DNA of 64,000 nucleotides from DAINPP01 sp036743375 (GTDB lineage Bacteria > Thermotogota > Thermotogae > MWEM01). A program made the position numbers and the translations under genes. Position 1 is the first letter of the stretch, and every line of letters starts with the position of its first letter. Below the pieces are notes generated by a model that saw only the letters and a program-made list of their open reading frames with translations, was not told the origin of the DNA and did not search any database. Below, piece by piece: positions 26,200 through 35,364 of this stretch. The stretch lies in NCBI GenBank assembly GCA_036743375.1, contig DAINPP010000002.1:62001-126000 (forward strand), read 5' to 3'.

Positions 26200-27804
26200 A
26201 TGAAATTTAATATCTTTGACTATCCATACGAATCGAGAAGAAACTGCTTAATTGCTCAAAGAGGTGTTGTGGCCACATCGAATCCACTCGCGGCACAAGC
26301 CGGACTGGAAATCCTCATGAAAGGCGGAAACGCAGTTGATGCAGCCATTGCTACCGCCATGTGTCTGACAATCGTGGAACCCACTTCAAACGGAATTGGT
26401 GGAGATAATTTTGCCATCATCTCCAAAGGTGATAAACTGTATGGGTTAAATTCAAGTGGTTATTCCCCACAAAATATCTCCATAGAAAAACTGAAGGAAA
26501 AGGGTATTGAAAAAATAGACAGATTCGGATGGGAAGCCGTAACGGTACCCGGAGCTCCTATGGGCTGGGCAGCCTGTTCCGAAAAATTTGGCAAACTCTC
26601 TCTCGAAGAATGCGCCAAACCGGCAATCCGATATGCCAGAACAGGATTCCCACTACAGCCGACCGTCAGTGAAAACTGGAAAAACGCCTTTGACCTCTAC
26701 ACAAAGACACTCGATGGTGAAAGGTACCGGAACTGGTTTGACACCTTCTCGTTTAACGGCCAAGCCCCTGAAATGGGAAAGATGGTGTATTTAAAAAATC
26801 ATGCGGATACCCTTGAAAAGATCGCCGTAACAGATGCCAAGGCCTTTTATAATGGGGAACTGATGGAAAAGATCGTGACGTTTTCCGAAGAAACCGGTGG
26901 TTATTTCATTGAAGATGATTTCAGAGATTTCAGATGTGAATTCGTTGAACCCGTCGGCATCAATTACAGGGGATATGATATCTGGGAAATTCCGCCAAAT
27001 GGTCAGGGGATCATTGCCTCAGAAGCACTTGCCATCCTCGAAGGCTTCGAATGTCATGCGCGGGATCCGCTGTATTTCCACCATCAGATAGAGGCTCTGA
27101 AACTTGCCTTTGAAGATGGTAAAAAATATATCACTCAGTCAGACAAGATGGCATTTGACTATCATAAACTGCTTGAAAAGGCCTACATAGAAGAGAGAAG
27201 AACCCTGATCTGTCCGGATGCCCTGCTTCCGGCAGCCGGAAATCCGACTCAAAGCGGAACGGTCTATCTCGCCACCGCCGATCAGGATGGCATGATGGTT
27301 TCTTTCATTCAGAGCAATTACATGGGATTCGGCTCAGGACTCGTCGTTCCGGGAACCGGTATTGCCCTGCAGAACAGGGGACATAGTTTTTCACTCGACA
27401 GACATGCTGCAAATGCCCTTGAAGGGCATAAGAGACCGTATCACACCATCATTCCAGGGTTTATCACAAAAGATGGAAAATCCATCGGCCCGTTTGGTGT
27501 TATGGGAGGATTTATGCAACCTCAGGGTCATCTCCAGGTCATCTCAAACATGGTGGACTTCCAGCTCAATCCACAGTCGGCACTCGATGCCCCGCGCTGG
27601 CAATGGACGGGTGAAAGGAATATCCTCATCGAAAAGGATTTCACTTCCTCTATCGCGCATGAACTCGCAAGAAAAGGCCATAAGATAAGTGTCTCACTGA
27701 ATTCAAACCTTTTCGGACGTGGTCAGATCATCCTGAAGAATCCTGAAGGGATATATATCGCCGGAACGGAAAAGAGAACCGACGGACACATTGCACTCTG
27801 GTAG
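26200..27804 (+). CDS. Gamma-glutamyltransferase-family Ntn-hydrolase
   Basis: This is a 534-residue member of the gamma-glutamyltranspeptidase family. The proenzyme should cleave itself before Thr354 (SGTVYLATADQDG), the N-terminal nucleophile of the small subunit. The GGT signature NAVDAAIATAMCLTIVEPTSNGIGGDNF is near residues 45-72, and GSGLVVPGTGIALQNRG forms the oxyanion/lid region. There is no signal peptide, so it acts in the cytoplasm. That favours a role like oxamate amidohydrolase or cytosolic glutathione/gamma-glutamyl hydrolysis rather than a classical periplasmic GGT. It has its own extended -10 promoter. Confidence 0.88.
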   Translation: MKFNIFDYPYESRRNCLIAQRGVVATSNPLAAQAGLEILMKGGNAVDAAIATAMCLTIVEPTSNGIGGDNFAIISKGDKLYGLNSSGYSPQNISIEKLKEKGIEKIDRFGWEAVTVPGAPMGWAACSEKFGKLSLEECAKPAIRYARTGFPLQPTVSENWKNAFDLYTKTLDGERYRNWFDTFSFNGQAPEMGKMVYLKNHADTLEKIAVTDAKAFYNGELMEKIVTFSEETGGYFIEDDFRDFRCEFVEPVGINYRGYDIWEIPPNGQGIIASEALAILEGFECHARDPLYFHHQIEALKLAFEDGKKYITQSDKMAFDYHKLLEKAYIEERRTLICPDALLPAAGNPTQSGTVYLATADQDGMMVSFIQSNYMGFGSGLVVPGTGIALQNRGHSFSLDRHAANALEGHKRPYHTIIPGFITKDGKSIGPFGVMGGFMQPQGHLQVISNMVDFQLNPQSALDAPRWQWTGERNILIEKDFTSSIAHELARKGHKISVSLNSNLFGRGQIILKNPEGIYIAGTEKRTDGHIALW

Positions 27805-27882
27805 AAGATGAATTCCCGTTTCGGATTGTTCATCTCGTTACCGTTATGATTTACCGTTTAAAAATAAAAAGAGGGACATCAT

Positions 27883-28398
27883 ATGACGATATCGACTGAA
27901 AGACTGATTCTCGAATCTATGGAACTGCACCAGCTTGAACTGTATAGACAGAATTACCCCCTGTTTTGTGAATCTTTCGGTTTGATGCCGAAAGAGAAAA
28001 CCGTGGAAGAATTTATGAAAAATATCTTTGGGATCAAAATAAACAACATAAAAAATGACCCAGAAAACCTTCTGTTTTACACCTATTTTCTCATTTGGGA
28101 AAAAGAAAGTGGCAAAGAAGCCGGTCTGGTCGGTTTCAAAGGAAAAAAAGACTGTCATGATGTGTCGGAGATCGGCTACGGAATAGATCCGGAGTTCAGA
28201 AAAAGAGGCTACATGTCGGAAGCGTTGAAGGGGATCTGTGAGACATTTATACATAACGGACTGCTCTCAGGTATCAAGGCCGAAGTCCTGAAAGAAAACT
28301 CGGCATCTGTCAAAGTCCTTGAAAACACGGGATTTCAAAGAAAAGAAGAAACGGAAGATTGTTTTTATTATTTTCTCTTTGAAAAAGACCTTCCCTGA
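27883..28398 (+). CDS. GNAT acetyltransferase, RimJ/RimL type
   Basis: This is a 171-residue GNAT enzyme of the RimJ/RimL subgroup (Acetyltransf_3). The acetyl-CoA binding motif is IGYGIDPEFRKRGYMSEALKG near residues 96-116. VLKENSASVKVLENTGFQRK is the typical terminal element. It begins MTISTERLILESM, the usual opening of this subgroup. Likely acceptors are N-terminal amines of ribosomal proteins or small amines, which cannot be told from sequence. It lies 78 bases after the GGT-family gene and may be co-transcribed with it. Confidence 0.85.
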   Translation: MTISTERLILESMELHQLELYRQNYPLFCESFGLMPKEKTVEEFMKNIFGIKINNIKNDPENLLFYTYFLIWEKESGKEAGLVGFKGKKDCHDVSEIGYGIDPEFRKRGYMSEALKGICETFIHNGLLSGIKAEVLKENSASVKVLENTGFQRKEETEDCFYYFLFEKDLP

Positions 28399-28421
28399 TC
28401 AAGCTCCGTTATTTATTCCCT

Positions 28422-28465
28422 GCCATCATGCTATAATAAATAAAGTATGATGGCTATATTTTTTT
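28422..28465 (+). terminator. Intrinsic terminator after GNAT gene
   Basis: A 10-bp stem (28422-28431 with 28445-28454, one wobble) has a 13-base AT loop and is followed by TATATTTTTTT. The loop happens to contain TATAAT. Confidence 0.7.
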
Positions 28466-28469
28466 AAAC

Positions 28470-28483
28470 ATCAATTTATTGAT
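28470..28483. promoter_or_regulatory. Operator-like palindrome before xylulokinase
   Basis: ATCAAT-TT-ATTGAT is a perfect 6+2+6 palindrome. It is located just upstream of a possible -10 element TAAAAT (28487-28492) for the kinase gene. Whether a regulator binds here is unknown. Confidence 0.35.
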
Positions 28484-28516
28484 TGATAAAATAAACAAAT
28501 AACTGGAGGGGATCAC

Positions 28517-29980
28517 ATGTTTCTCGGTATCGATGTTGGCACTACGGGGATAAAGGGGCTTGTCGTAGACAGAAACGGCAATGTGTTAAACGGCTATACA
28601 CATCCGCTTGAATTAAGTATTCCATATGCGGGATGGGCTGAACAAAATCCTGAGGACTGGTTTGACGGAGTCATCGCCATACTTAAACGGGTAGCGGAAG
28701 ATTACCGAATAGACGGGATAGGCTTCTCTGGACAGATGCATAGTCTGGTCTGTCTCGATAAAGAGGGGAAGATTCTCAGAAATGCCATACTCTGGTGCGA
28801 TCAGAGGACGACCGTTCAATGCAGAGAGGCCACAGAAAAAATGGGTGGTGAAGAAGCCGTCATCGAAGCCATATCCAATCCGATACTCGAAGGGTTCACC
28901 CTCGGAAAGATTCTCTGGATCAAGGAAAATGAACCGGAAATTTATAGAGAGATAGACAAAATCATGTTGCCGAAAGACTATATCTGTATGAAACTCGGTG
29001 GCAGTTTCGGTATAGATTATTCAGACGCTTCGGGTACTGCACTGTTTGATGTTTCTGAGGGATTATGGAATCTAAATATCATAGAAACACTCGAAATTGA
29101 CGAAAAGATCCTGCCACCTGTCTTTGATTCTCATGCAAAGCGAGGACTACTCAAAGAGGAATTGACCCGGCAGTTCGGATGGAAAGAGACCTATCTCGTT
29201 TCGGGCGGCGCCGATAACGCGGTCGCAGCTTATGGAATAGGCATCGCCAAACCGGGCGATACGATGGTCAGCATAGGGACATCGGGGACCGTTCTGACTG
29301 CAACGGAGGAGACAGAACCCGATTTCGTCGGAGGGGTTCATCTCTTCAGACATGTCATTCCGAGTCAGCGGTATTACATGGGAGTCATGCTCTCTGCCGC
29401 ACATTCGCTGAACTGGGCAATAAAAAATTTTGGAATTACAGATGATTTCACAATTCTCGAAGGACAGATAAAAACGGTTAACCCGGGATCAGACGGACTT
29501 CTCTTCCTCCCCTATCTGAACGGCGAAAGAACGCCACACAGAGATCCCGACGCAAGAGCTGTCCTGTTCGGTATCTCGTCCAAAACGACACGGGCTGAAA
29601 TCGCAAGAGCCGTTATCGAAGGGGTTACTTTCGGTCTCAGAGACTCATTTGAACTCATTAAGACAAAAACAAAGATCACAAACATAAGAATTGTCGGTGG
29701 TGGCGCCAAAAACAGAACCTGGTGCACCATACTCGCCGACAATTTCAAACTGCCGGTCAGTATCCCCGAAAACGATGAAGGCGGCGCTTACGGTGCGGCC
29801 ATGCTTGCCGCAAAAGCCGATGGCATCAGCGATGAAGAAATCGCCTCATGGATAAGCCTAAAAGAAACCATCGAACCAAATCCGGAAAATTATGCACGAT
29901 ACGATGTCATCTATGAGCAGTTTAAAGGATTGTATCGGGATTTGAAAGAAAGGTTTAAAACTGTCAGCCAATTACCATAA
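28517..29980 (+). CDS. xylB: Xylulokinase (FGGY family)
   Basis: This is a 487-residue sugar kinase. It phosphorylates D-xylulose with ATP, feeding the pentose phosphate pathway. MFLGIDVGTTGIKGLVVD is the N-terminal phosphate loop, GFSGQMHSLVCLD and ILWCDQRT are the substrate-binding motifs characteristic of xylulokinase within the family, and VSGGADNAVAAYGIG carries the catalytic Asp. The second ATPase motif is RIVGGGAKNRTW. No xylose isomerase or xylose transporter gene lies next to it, so the gene stands alone between two terminator-like or AT-rich stretches. A GGAGGGG element precedes the ATG. Confidence 0.93.
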   Translation: MFLGIDVGTTGIKGLVVDRNGNVLNGYTHPLELSIPYAGWAEQNPEDWFDGVIAILKRVAEDYRIDGIGFSGQMHSLVCLDKEGKILRNAILWCDQRTTVQCREATEKMGGEEAVIEAISNPILEGFTLGKILWIKENEPEIYREIDKIMLPKDYICMKLGGSFGIDYSDASGTALFDVSEGLWNLNIIETLEIDEKILPPVFDSHAKRGLLKEELTRQFGWKETYLVSGGADNAVAAYGIGIAKPGDTMVSIGTSGTVLTATEETEPDFVGGVHLFRHVIPSQRYYMGVMLSAAHSLNWAIKNFGITDDFTILEGQIKTVNPGSDGLLFLPYLNGERTPHRDPDARAVLFGISSKTTRAEIARAVIEGVTFGLRDSFELIKTKTKITNIRIVGGGAKNRTWCTILADNFKLPVSIPENDEGGAYGAAMLAAKADGISDEEIASWISLKETIEPNPENYARYDVIYEQFKGLYRDLKERFKTVSQLP

Positions 29981-30407
29981 GTCAAGAGACTATAACAAAC
30001 GGAATAAAAAATAATCGTCATCACTTATCATCAATTGATAAATCAAAATTATTTCTTCATGTGAATAAATGAGATATCTTTGTCTAAATTCGTTTAATTG
30101 ACAATATTCATGTATTTTCACTATATGATAGATTTGAAAATACAAAAAGATAGGTATATGATAATAATGTGATGGGTTATTCAGATTTTTTAAGGGATCT
30201 TTTTCCTTACTTTGAATACCACTTTGTGAAATAAAGTGCATTGAGCTCACATATTATTGAACCGAATGGATAAAACAGATCAATTCAAACTGATTGTCTC
30301 ATATGAAACTATTTGAAGATATGCCTGCCGTGAGCTATTTCATCGGTATATCTTGATGGGCAAAAAACTGATGAACACAATAATATATTTTGATGGGAGT
30401 GATTCTT
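29981..30407. other. AT-rich intergenic region upstream of liv operon
   Basis: These 427 bases contain no convincing gene on either strand; an 86-codon minus-strand frame here has no ribosome binding site and an AT-driven composition. A near-palindrome TTATCATCAATTGATAA (30026-30042) recalls the ATCAAT/ATTGAT element ahead of xylB. The liv promoter must lie here, but no hexamer pair stands out. Confidence 0.5.
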
Positions 30408-31265
30408 TTGTTACAAAGCTTGTTGATCAATGGAACGATTAACAGTTCTATTTACGCATTGATAGCACTTGGATTTTCGCTGACATTCGGGGTTGCCGGA
30501 ATTGTCAACCTTTATCATGGGGCCTATTACATGGTGGCTGCCTATCTGACCTATGTCCTGTCAAGCGCAGGCGTTCCTTTATGGTTGTCAGCTGTTTTTG
30601 CACTTTTACTGGTAATGGGCCTGGGTGGTGTCATGATGAAATACCCGTTGCTCTATCTGAAGAAAAAAGGGGAAAGTATTTACCTTCTGATCTTCACGTT
30701 GGGAGGTGCTTATTTTACGCAGTACCTGTTAAAGATGATTTTCGGAGCAAGGTTTTACAGCATTCCGCCATTTATGGATAACAGTGTCAGCATTGGTAGC
30801 GAGATTGTTCCCGGATCAAGGGTTTTTGCCTTTATTGTATCGGTTATAACGATCGTCGTCGTCATGCTTTTCATCGGTAAAACTTCTATCGGTAAAAAGA
30901 TCACGGCAACCTCTCAGGATGTGTATGCGGCTGAACTGGTTGGAATCAACACCAATTTAATCTTTGTTGTGACTGCAGCTATTTCAGCATTACTCGCCGG
31001 AATTGCAGGGGTTGTTATTTCACCCTATCTTTCAATTTCACCTACCATGTGGTTATCCACACTGATCAAGGCTTTTGCAATCGTTATCTTCGGTGGGTTG
31101 GGAAGCCTCGGCGGGAGTATTATTGCCGCTTTTATCATGGGATATCTGGAAACCTTTATCTCTCTGACCTGGACCAGCAGTATGACCGAAGTCGCATTCC
31201 TGGTTGTTGTATTCATCTTCCTTATCTTTAAACCGAGTGGTTTAATGGGTAAGAAAACTTTATAA
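30408..31265 (+). CDS. livH: Branched-chain amino acid ABC permease LivH
   Basis: This is a 285-residue inner-membrane permease of the LivH type with about eight helices. INGTINSSIYALIALGFSLTFGVAGIVNLYHGAYYM is the standard opening; the sequence near residues 225-245 (IFGGLGSLGGSIIAAFIMGYLE) is the conserved cytoplasmic coupling loop. TTG at 30408 is preferred, since GGGAGTG at 30394-30400 is correctly spaced; TTG-ATG at 30390 lies in front of that site. It heads a five-gene operon with the order HMGFK. Confidence 0.92.
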   Translation: MLQSLLINGTINSSIYALIALGFSLTFGVAGIVNLYHGAYYMVAAYLTYVLSSAGVPLWLSAVFALLLVMGLGGVMMKYPLLYLKKKGESIYLLIFTLGGAYFTQYLLKMIFGARFYSIPPFMDNSVSIGSEIVPGSRVFAFIVSVITIVVVMLFIGKTSIGKKITATSQDVYAAELVGINTNLIFVVTAAISALLAGIAGVVISPYLSISPTMWLSTLIKAFAIVIFGGLGSLGGSIIAAFIMGYLETFISLTWTSSMTEVAFLVVVFIFLIFKPSGLMGKKTL

Positions 31266-31279
31266 GGGAGGGGAAGAAG

Positions 31280-32239
31280 ATGAAGAAGATGTCAATTCCA
31301 ACCCTGTTAGTTTTATTGGGAACACTAATGTTATTCCTCTTTCCCGTACTCTCGGATGATCTTTATCTGATAACCGTCTTTGCCATCGCCTTGTTATATG
31401 CCGTTTATGCGGCAAGCTGGGATTTGCTCTCGGGATTTACCGGAAAGGAGAATTTTGGTCATGCGGCCTTTATTGCGATAGGTGCCTATATGCTGGGATT
31501 CATTTCACAACATTTTGCGATCCAGCCTTATTTATCCATCCCGATTGCAGCGGTCTTATCCTTCATTTTCGGTATTTTAATCGGTCTGCCGACACTGAGA
31601 TTAAAGGGGCCATATTTTGCCCTGGCAACACTCGCTGTCGCAACCATCATGGAGAGATTAACATATTCTCTCTCTGATATCACCGGTGGTGAAGATGGTC
31701 TGTACGGAATCGAATTCCTGACCGGCGATGAGACCTCATCGTTCTATTTTGTTCTTATTTTTGCAGTTGTTGCCATATACATTCTCTATCGTATAGGAAA
31801 ATCCAATTTTGGCCTGACGTTAAAGGCCATAAAATCGGATGATGATGCGGCAAAGGCCCTGGGAATATACACCGATCGGTTCAAGGTACTGGCTTTTGGA
31901 ATCAGTGCCATGTTTGCAGGAATCGCCGGAACCATTTCAGGACATTATTACAGCTATGTCGGGCCGGATATCGTTTTTCCACTCTCACTCAACATCATCA
32001 TCATGTGTGTGGTTGGTGGACTTGGAGGCATCATCCCGGCTGCCCTCGGCGGGTTTGCCCTTTCCTATCTCTCGGAAATGCTCAGGGATTTTGGCGAATG
32101 GAATCAGTTGATCTACAGCGGAATCCTCATGCTGACGGTCATATTCCTGCCCCGCGGTGTCTTTAATATTATAGGTGATCTGTTCAAGCGTTCCAAAGAC
32201 TCCCCGGTAGAAATGATCAGCAAAGAGGTGGAAAAATGA
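31280..32239 (+). CDS. livM: Branched-chain amino acid ABC permease LivM
   Basis: This is a 319-residue permease and LivH's partner. The conserved block SWDLLSGFTGKENFGHAAFIAIGAYM and the loop VVGGLGGIIPAALGGFALSYL are diagnostic of LivM. The ATG at 31280 is preceded by GGAGGGGAAG, and the stop overlaps the livG start by four bases (ATGA). It forms the transmembrane dimer for uptake of leucine, isoleucine and valine or related compounds such as amides. Confidence 0.92.
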   Translation: MKKMSIPTLLVLLGTLMLFLFPVLSDDLYLITVFAIALLYAVYAASWDLLSGFTGKENFGHAAFIAIGAYMLGFISQHFAIQPYLSIPIAAVLSFIFGILIGLPTLRLKGPYFALATLAVATIMERLTYSLSDITGGEDGLYGIEFLTGDETSSFYFVLIFAVVAIYILYRIGKSNFGLTLKAIKSDDDAAKALGIYTDRFKVLAFGISAMFAGIAGTISGHYYSYVGPDIVFPLSLNIIIMCVVGGLGGIIPAALGGFALSYLSEMLRDFGEWNQLIYSGILMLTVIFLPRGVFNIIGDLFKRSKDSPVEMISKEVEK

Positions 32240-32988
32240 GTATTCTCAACATACAGAACTTATTGAAGCAGTTTGGTGGACTGAAAGCGGTCAACGAAGT
32301 GAGTTTTGAAGTCAATCAAGGAGACAGAGTCGGTATACTCGGTCCAAACGGTGCGGGAAAAACGACTTTGTTTAATCTGATCACCGGGTTTATCAAGGCC
32401 GATTCCGGTTCGGTCACCTTTCAGGGAGAAAACCTCATCGGCATGTTACCTGAAAAGATCGCCAATATGGGACTCGTCAGAACCTTTCAGATCGTCAAAC
32501 CCTTTAAGGAAATGACGGTGTACGATAATCTGAAAATCGCAACACTCTCAAATAAGATGAAAAGGGAAATAAAAAGTGAACATGAGAGAAAGGTCTGGAT
32601 AGAGAAAATAGCCGAGATGTCAGAACTCTCACATGTTTTAGGTGTAAATGTAGACCTTCTTCCCCACGGATACCTGAAAAAGCTCGAAGTGGCGAAGGCC
32701 TTAACGGCTAATCCTACGGTCATTCTCTTAGATGAACCATTTGCCGGGCTAACCCATCAGGAGATTGATCCGATTTCCAGGGTCATCATGCGTGCCAACG
32801 AGGAGAACGGCACGACGATCGTACTGATCGAACATCGTCTGAAGGAATTTATGAAACTCGTGGAAAGAATCGTTGCCATTGATTACGGTGAAAAGATAGC
32901 CGAGGGAACCCCAACGGAAATCATCAACAACCCGAAAGTCATAGAATCTTATCTTGGTAAAGGAGGTGCTGATCTTGTCAATTCTTGA
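32236..32988 (+). CDS. livG: Branched-chain amino acid ABC ATPase LivG
   Basis: This is a 250-residue ABC ATPase. Walker A is GPNGAGKTTLF (about residues 36-46); Walker B is ILLDEPFAGL. The signature segment PHGYLKKLEVAKAL departs from LSGGQ, as is usual for LivG proteins, and the RTFQ Q-loop motif is present. It energises transport with LivF. The start overlaps livM by four bases, and the end overlaps livF by 14. Confidence 0.92.
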   Translation: MSILNIQNLLKQFGGLKAVNEVSFEVNQGDRVGILGPNGAGKTTLFNLITGFIKADSGSVTFQGENLIGMLPEKIANMGLVRTFQIVKPFKEMTVYDNLKIATLSNKMKREIKSEHERKVWIEKIAEMSELSHVLGVNVDLLPHGYLKKLEVAKALTANPTVILLDEPFAGLTHQEIDPISRVIMRANEENGTTIVLIEHRLKEFMKLVERIVAIDYGEKIAEGTPTEIINNPKVIESYLGKGGADLVNS

Positions 32989-33688
32989 GCTTAATCAAGT
33001 TACTTCCGGTTATGGTTCTGCCATCGTACTGGAAGAGTTATCATTGACAATTGAGGAAGGCGAGTGTCTTGCCGTTCTTGGCCCAAATGGAGCCGGAAAA
33101 TCTACCCTTTTAAAAACGATAACCGGTACGGTTGTTCCGAAGAAAGGAACAATTCATTATCTCGGAGAAGAGATAACCGGATTGGACACCTATAAAATTG
33201 TCAGAAAGGGAATTTCTCTATCACCTGAAAATAGGAGACTTTTCAGGGACTTGAGTGTAATGGAAAACCTCACACTGGGCGGATTATACGGCCAGAACAA
33301 GGAAAACATCGATCAGGAAATCAAAAGGGTTTTTGAGATTTTCCCGAGACTCGAAGAAAGAAAATCACAGCTTGCCAATACGATGAGTGGCGGAGAACAG
33401 CAGATGGTTGCCATTGCACGTGCAATGACTTCAAAACCCAAAATACTGCTGCTCGACGAGCCTTCCATGGGACTGGCACACATCATCAAAGAGCAGATCT
33501 TTGAGGGAATTCAGAAGATCAAGGAACTCGGCATGACGATTCTCATCGTCGAACAGGACGCAACGATGGTCATGCCTATTGCGGATAAAGTGGCTATTCT
33601 TGAACACGGCAAGATATTAAAGGAAGATACGCCGGAAAATATTCAGAAAGATAATTATATCAGAGATGCCTATTTGGGTGTTGGATAA
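32975..33688 (+). CDS. livF: Branched-chain amino acid ABC ATPase LivF
   Basis: This is a 237-residue ABC ATPase. Walker A is GPNGAGKSTLL, the signature MSGGEQQMVAIARAM, Walker B ILLLDEPSMGLAHIIKEQIF, and the H-loop region is close to VEQD, as typical of LivF. TTG at 32975 is chosen because AGGAGGTG at 32961-32968 is a strong, well-spaced ribosome binding site inside livG. It pairs with LivG under the LivHM channel. Confidence 0.92.
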   Translation: MSILELNQVTSGYGSAIVLEELSLTIEEGECLAVLGPNGAGKSTLLKTITGTVVPKKGTIHYLGEEITGLDTYKIVRKGISLSPENRRLFRDLSVMENLTLGGLYGQNKENIDQEIKRVFEIFPRLEERKSQLANTMSGGEQQMVAIARAMTSKPKILLLDEPSMGLAHIIKEQIFEGIQKIKELGMTILIVEQDATMVMPIADKVAILEHGKILKEDTPENIQKDNYIRDAYLGVG

Positions 33689-33717
33689 GTTTCAATATCA
33701 TTTAAGGGAGGATTAAT

Positions 33718-34947
33718 ATGAAAAAGATTTTGTTAATGGCTTTATTGGTAACCGTTATAGCCGTCAGTTCTTTTGCGGCAAATGTTTGGAAAATTGGTGT
33801 TGTCGGGCCATTCCAGCAGGAAACAGGGGAATGGATCAAACAGGCTGTTGAAATGGCCGCAGAAGAGATCAACGCCGATGGTGGAATTGCCGGAAAACAG
33901 ATAGAATTAATTTTCCAGGACAGCGAAGCAAAGGCAGAAAAGATGATCACCGCCATTCAGAAACTCTGTACAAGAGAAAACGTAGATTTTATCATCGGTG
34001 GTATGAGCAGCGGAGCCGTACTCGGTGCGATGGACAGATGGGCAAGATACAAGACGATCTGGCTCGGAACGGGGGCAGCTTCTATCGATGTAACGGAAAA
34101 AGTAGGGCAAGACTATGACACCTATAAATATTATTTCAGAGTCGGAACGCTTGATTCCATCGCTCAGGGAACCGCAACCGGTGATTTTATCACTAATTAT
34201 CTGAGTCCCAAATACGGAATCACAAAAGCGGCTATCGTAGCGGTTGATCTGGTTTATTCCAAGGGAATTGCCGAAGAAGCGGCCAGAGTTTGTGAGGAAA
34301 ATGGTGTAGAAATTGTTTACAGAGACTATTTCCCTAGTGGCACAACCGATTATTCCGCTACATTTAAAAAAGCTGTTGATGCAGGGGCACAGGTCATCAT
34401 CAATTCTATCGTAACGGATGATGGTATCGCTTTTGTCAAACAGTGGTATGATCTGAAAGTGAATGCGGCTATCGTTGGACCAGTTGGCCCTGCCTTAAAA
34501 CCTGAGTTCTTTGAACAGACCGGCGGAAAATGTTTATTCGAAACATCGGCCTATCCCAATGGCGGACCGGCTCCATTAACGGAAAACACCATGGCTTTCG
34601 TGGAAGAACACGTCAACAAATTTGGAAACAACCCGGGATTTATTTCCTATCCGGCTTATAATGCACTTTACGTCTTAAAGGAAGCGGCAAAGGATGTAAA
34701 AGACATCAACAACACGGATGAATGGATAAAGGCCATAGAAAAAGTAGAATTCAAACTCGGTGGAGACTTGGGTGTTGCACCGGTCGTATTCGATGAAAAA
34801 CACAGTCTGAAATACGGTGGAGACGGCGCAAGAGGTATTATCTTCCAGTGGCAGGGAGAAAACGCATGGGAAGCCGTTTATCCCGAAGAATATGCGACAG
34901 GGGAATGGATGGTTCCCGAATGGATGAACTGGGAAGAAGTCAAATAA
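33718..34947 (+). CDS. livK: Branched-chain amino acid ABC binding protein LivK
   Basis: This is a 409-residue periplasmic-type binding protein. The signal peptide is about 19 residues (MKKILLMALLVTVIAVSSFA/A). The mature N-terminus VWKIGVVGPFQQETGEWIKQAVEMAAEEIN fits the type-I periplasmic fold (Peripla_BP_6) used by Liv and amide-binding proteins. GGGAGG precedes the ATG. It is the last operon gene and is followed by a strong terminator. The ligand is probably a hydrophobic amino acid, yet members of this family also bind urea and short amides. Confidence 0.92.
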   Translation: MKKILLMALLVTVIAVSSFAANVWKIGVVGPFQQETGEWIKQAVEMAAEEINADGGIAGKQIELIFQDSEAKAEKMITAIQKLCTRENVDFIIGGMSSGAVLGAMDRWARYKTIWLGTGAASIDVTEKVGQDYDTYKYYFRVGTLDSIAQGTATGDFITNYLSPKYGITKAAIVAVDLVYSKGIAEEAARVCEENGVEIVYRDYFPSGTTDYSATFKKAVDAGAQVIINSIVTDDGIAFVKQWYDLKVNAAIVGPVGPALKPEFFEQTGGKCLFETSAYPNGGPAPLTENTMAFVEEHVNKFGNNPGFISYPAYNALYVLKEAAKDVKDINNTDEWIKAIEKVEFKLGGDLGVAPVVFDEKHSLKYGGDGARGIIFQWQGENAWEAVYPEEYATGEWMVPEWMNWEEVK

Positions 34948-34963
34948 GATTCTCAAAATAATC

Positions 34964-34997
34964 AAAAAGGTGCACTTTTATAAAAGTGCACCTTTTT
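34964..34997. terminator. Bidirectional intrinsic terminator
   Basis: Perfect 16-bp arms (34964-34979, 34982-34997) contain GGTGCACTTTT and flanking A5/T5. It serves the liv operon on plus and the zinc-ribbon gene on minus. Confidence 0.9.
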
Positions 34998-35004
34998 CTA
35001 TTTT

Positions 35005-35259
35005 TTATTTCTTCCAGCGCTTAAGGGTGGGAAGGGTCTCCTGCATGAGTTTTCTGGCCTCTGCCTCTCCCATTCCCCCTTTGACCATAAAGGGAACACA
35101 GATTTCAACCATCCCCTCCATCGTCGGATTGGAGGTGAATTCCCCCTCCTTGTAGCAGTATACGCAGTAATCCTTATTGACTGAACCGTCTTTTTCCGTT
35201 CCGTATGATTCTTCATTTAAAGGCATTCCGCAGCTCTGGCAAAATTCCATTTTTTCCAT
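35005..35259 (-). CDS. Small zinc-ribbon protein
   Basis: This is an 84-residue protein with an N-terminal zinc ribbon: CQSCGMPL near residues 8-15 and YCVYCYKEG near residues 31-39 give two CxxC knuckles. The C-terminal half (VEICVPFMVKGGMGEAEARK, then LMQETLPTLKRWKK) is helical. It matches the putative zinc ribbon family (Zn_ribbon_2), whose function is unknown; a role in protein or nucleic-acid binding is a guess. AGGAGG precedes the ATG. It lies 105 bases after the phosphohexomutase on the same strand. Confidence 0.85.
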   Translation of the reverse strand: MEKMEFCQSCGMPLNEESYGTEKDGSVNKDYCVYCYKEGEFTSNPTMEGMVEICVPFMVKGGMGEAEARKLMQETLPTLKRWKK

Positions 35260-35364
35260 GATAAAAACCTCCTGAATAGATTGTTGTTGTCTGATTTGTT
35301 ACCTTCATCATCCACAATGAGATTCTATTCCATATACCTGTCAGGTCTTGTCATGTTTAAATCT

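Noticed and set aside
28429..28437. TGCTATAAT as an extended -10 promoter for xylB
   Set aside because: It falls in the loop of a stem-loop with a T run, best read as the terminator of the GNAT gene.
29990..30250. 86-codon minus-strand frame in the gap before liv
   Set aside because: No ribosome binding site; composition follows the local AT bias, with many Ile, Tyr, Phe and His. I treat it as intergenic.
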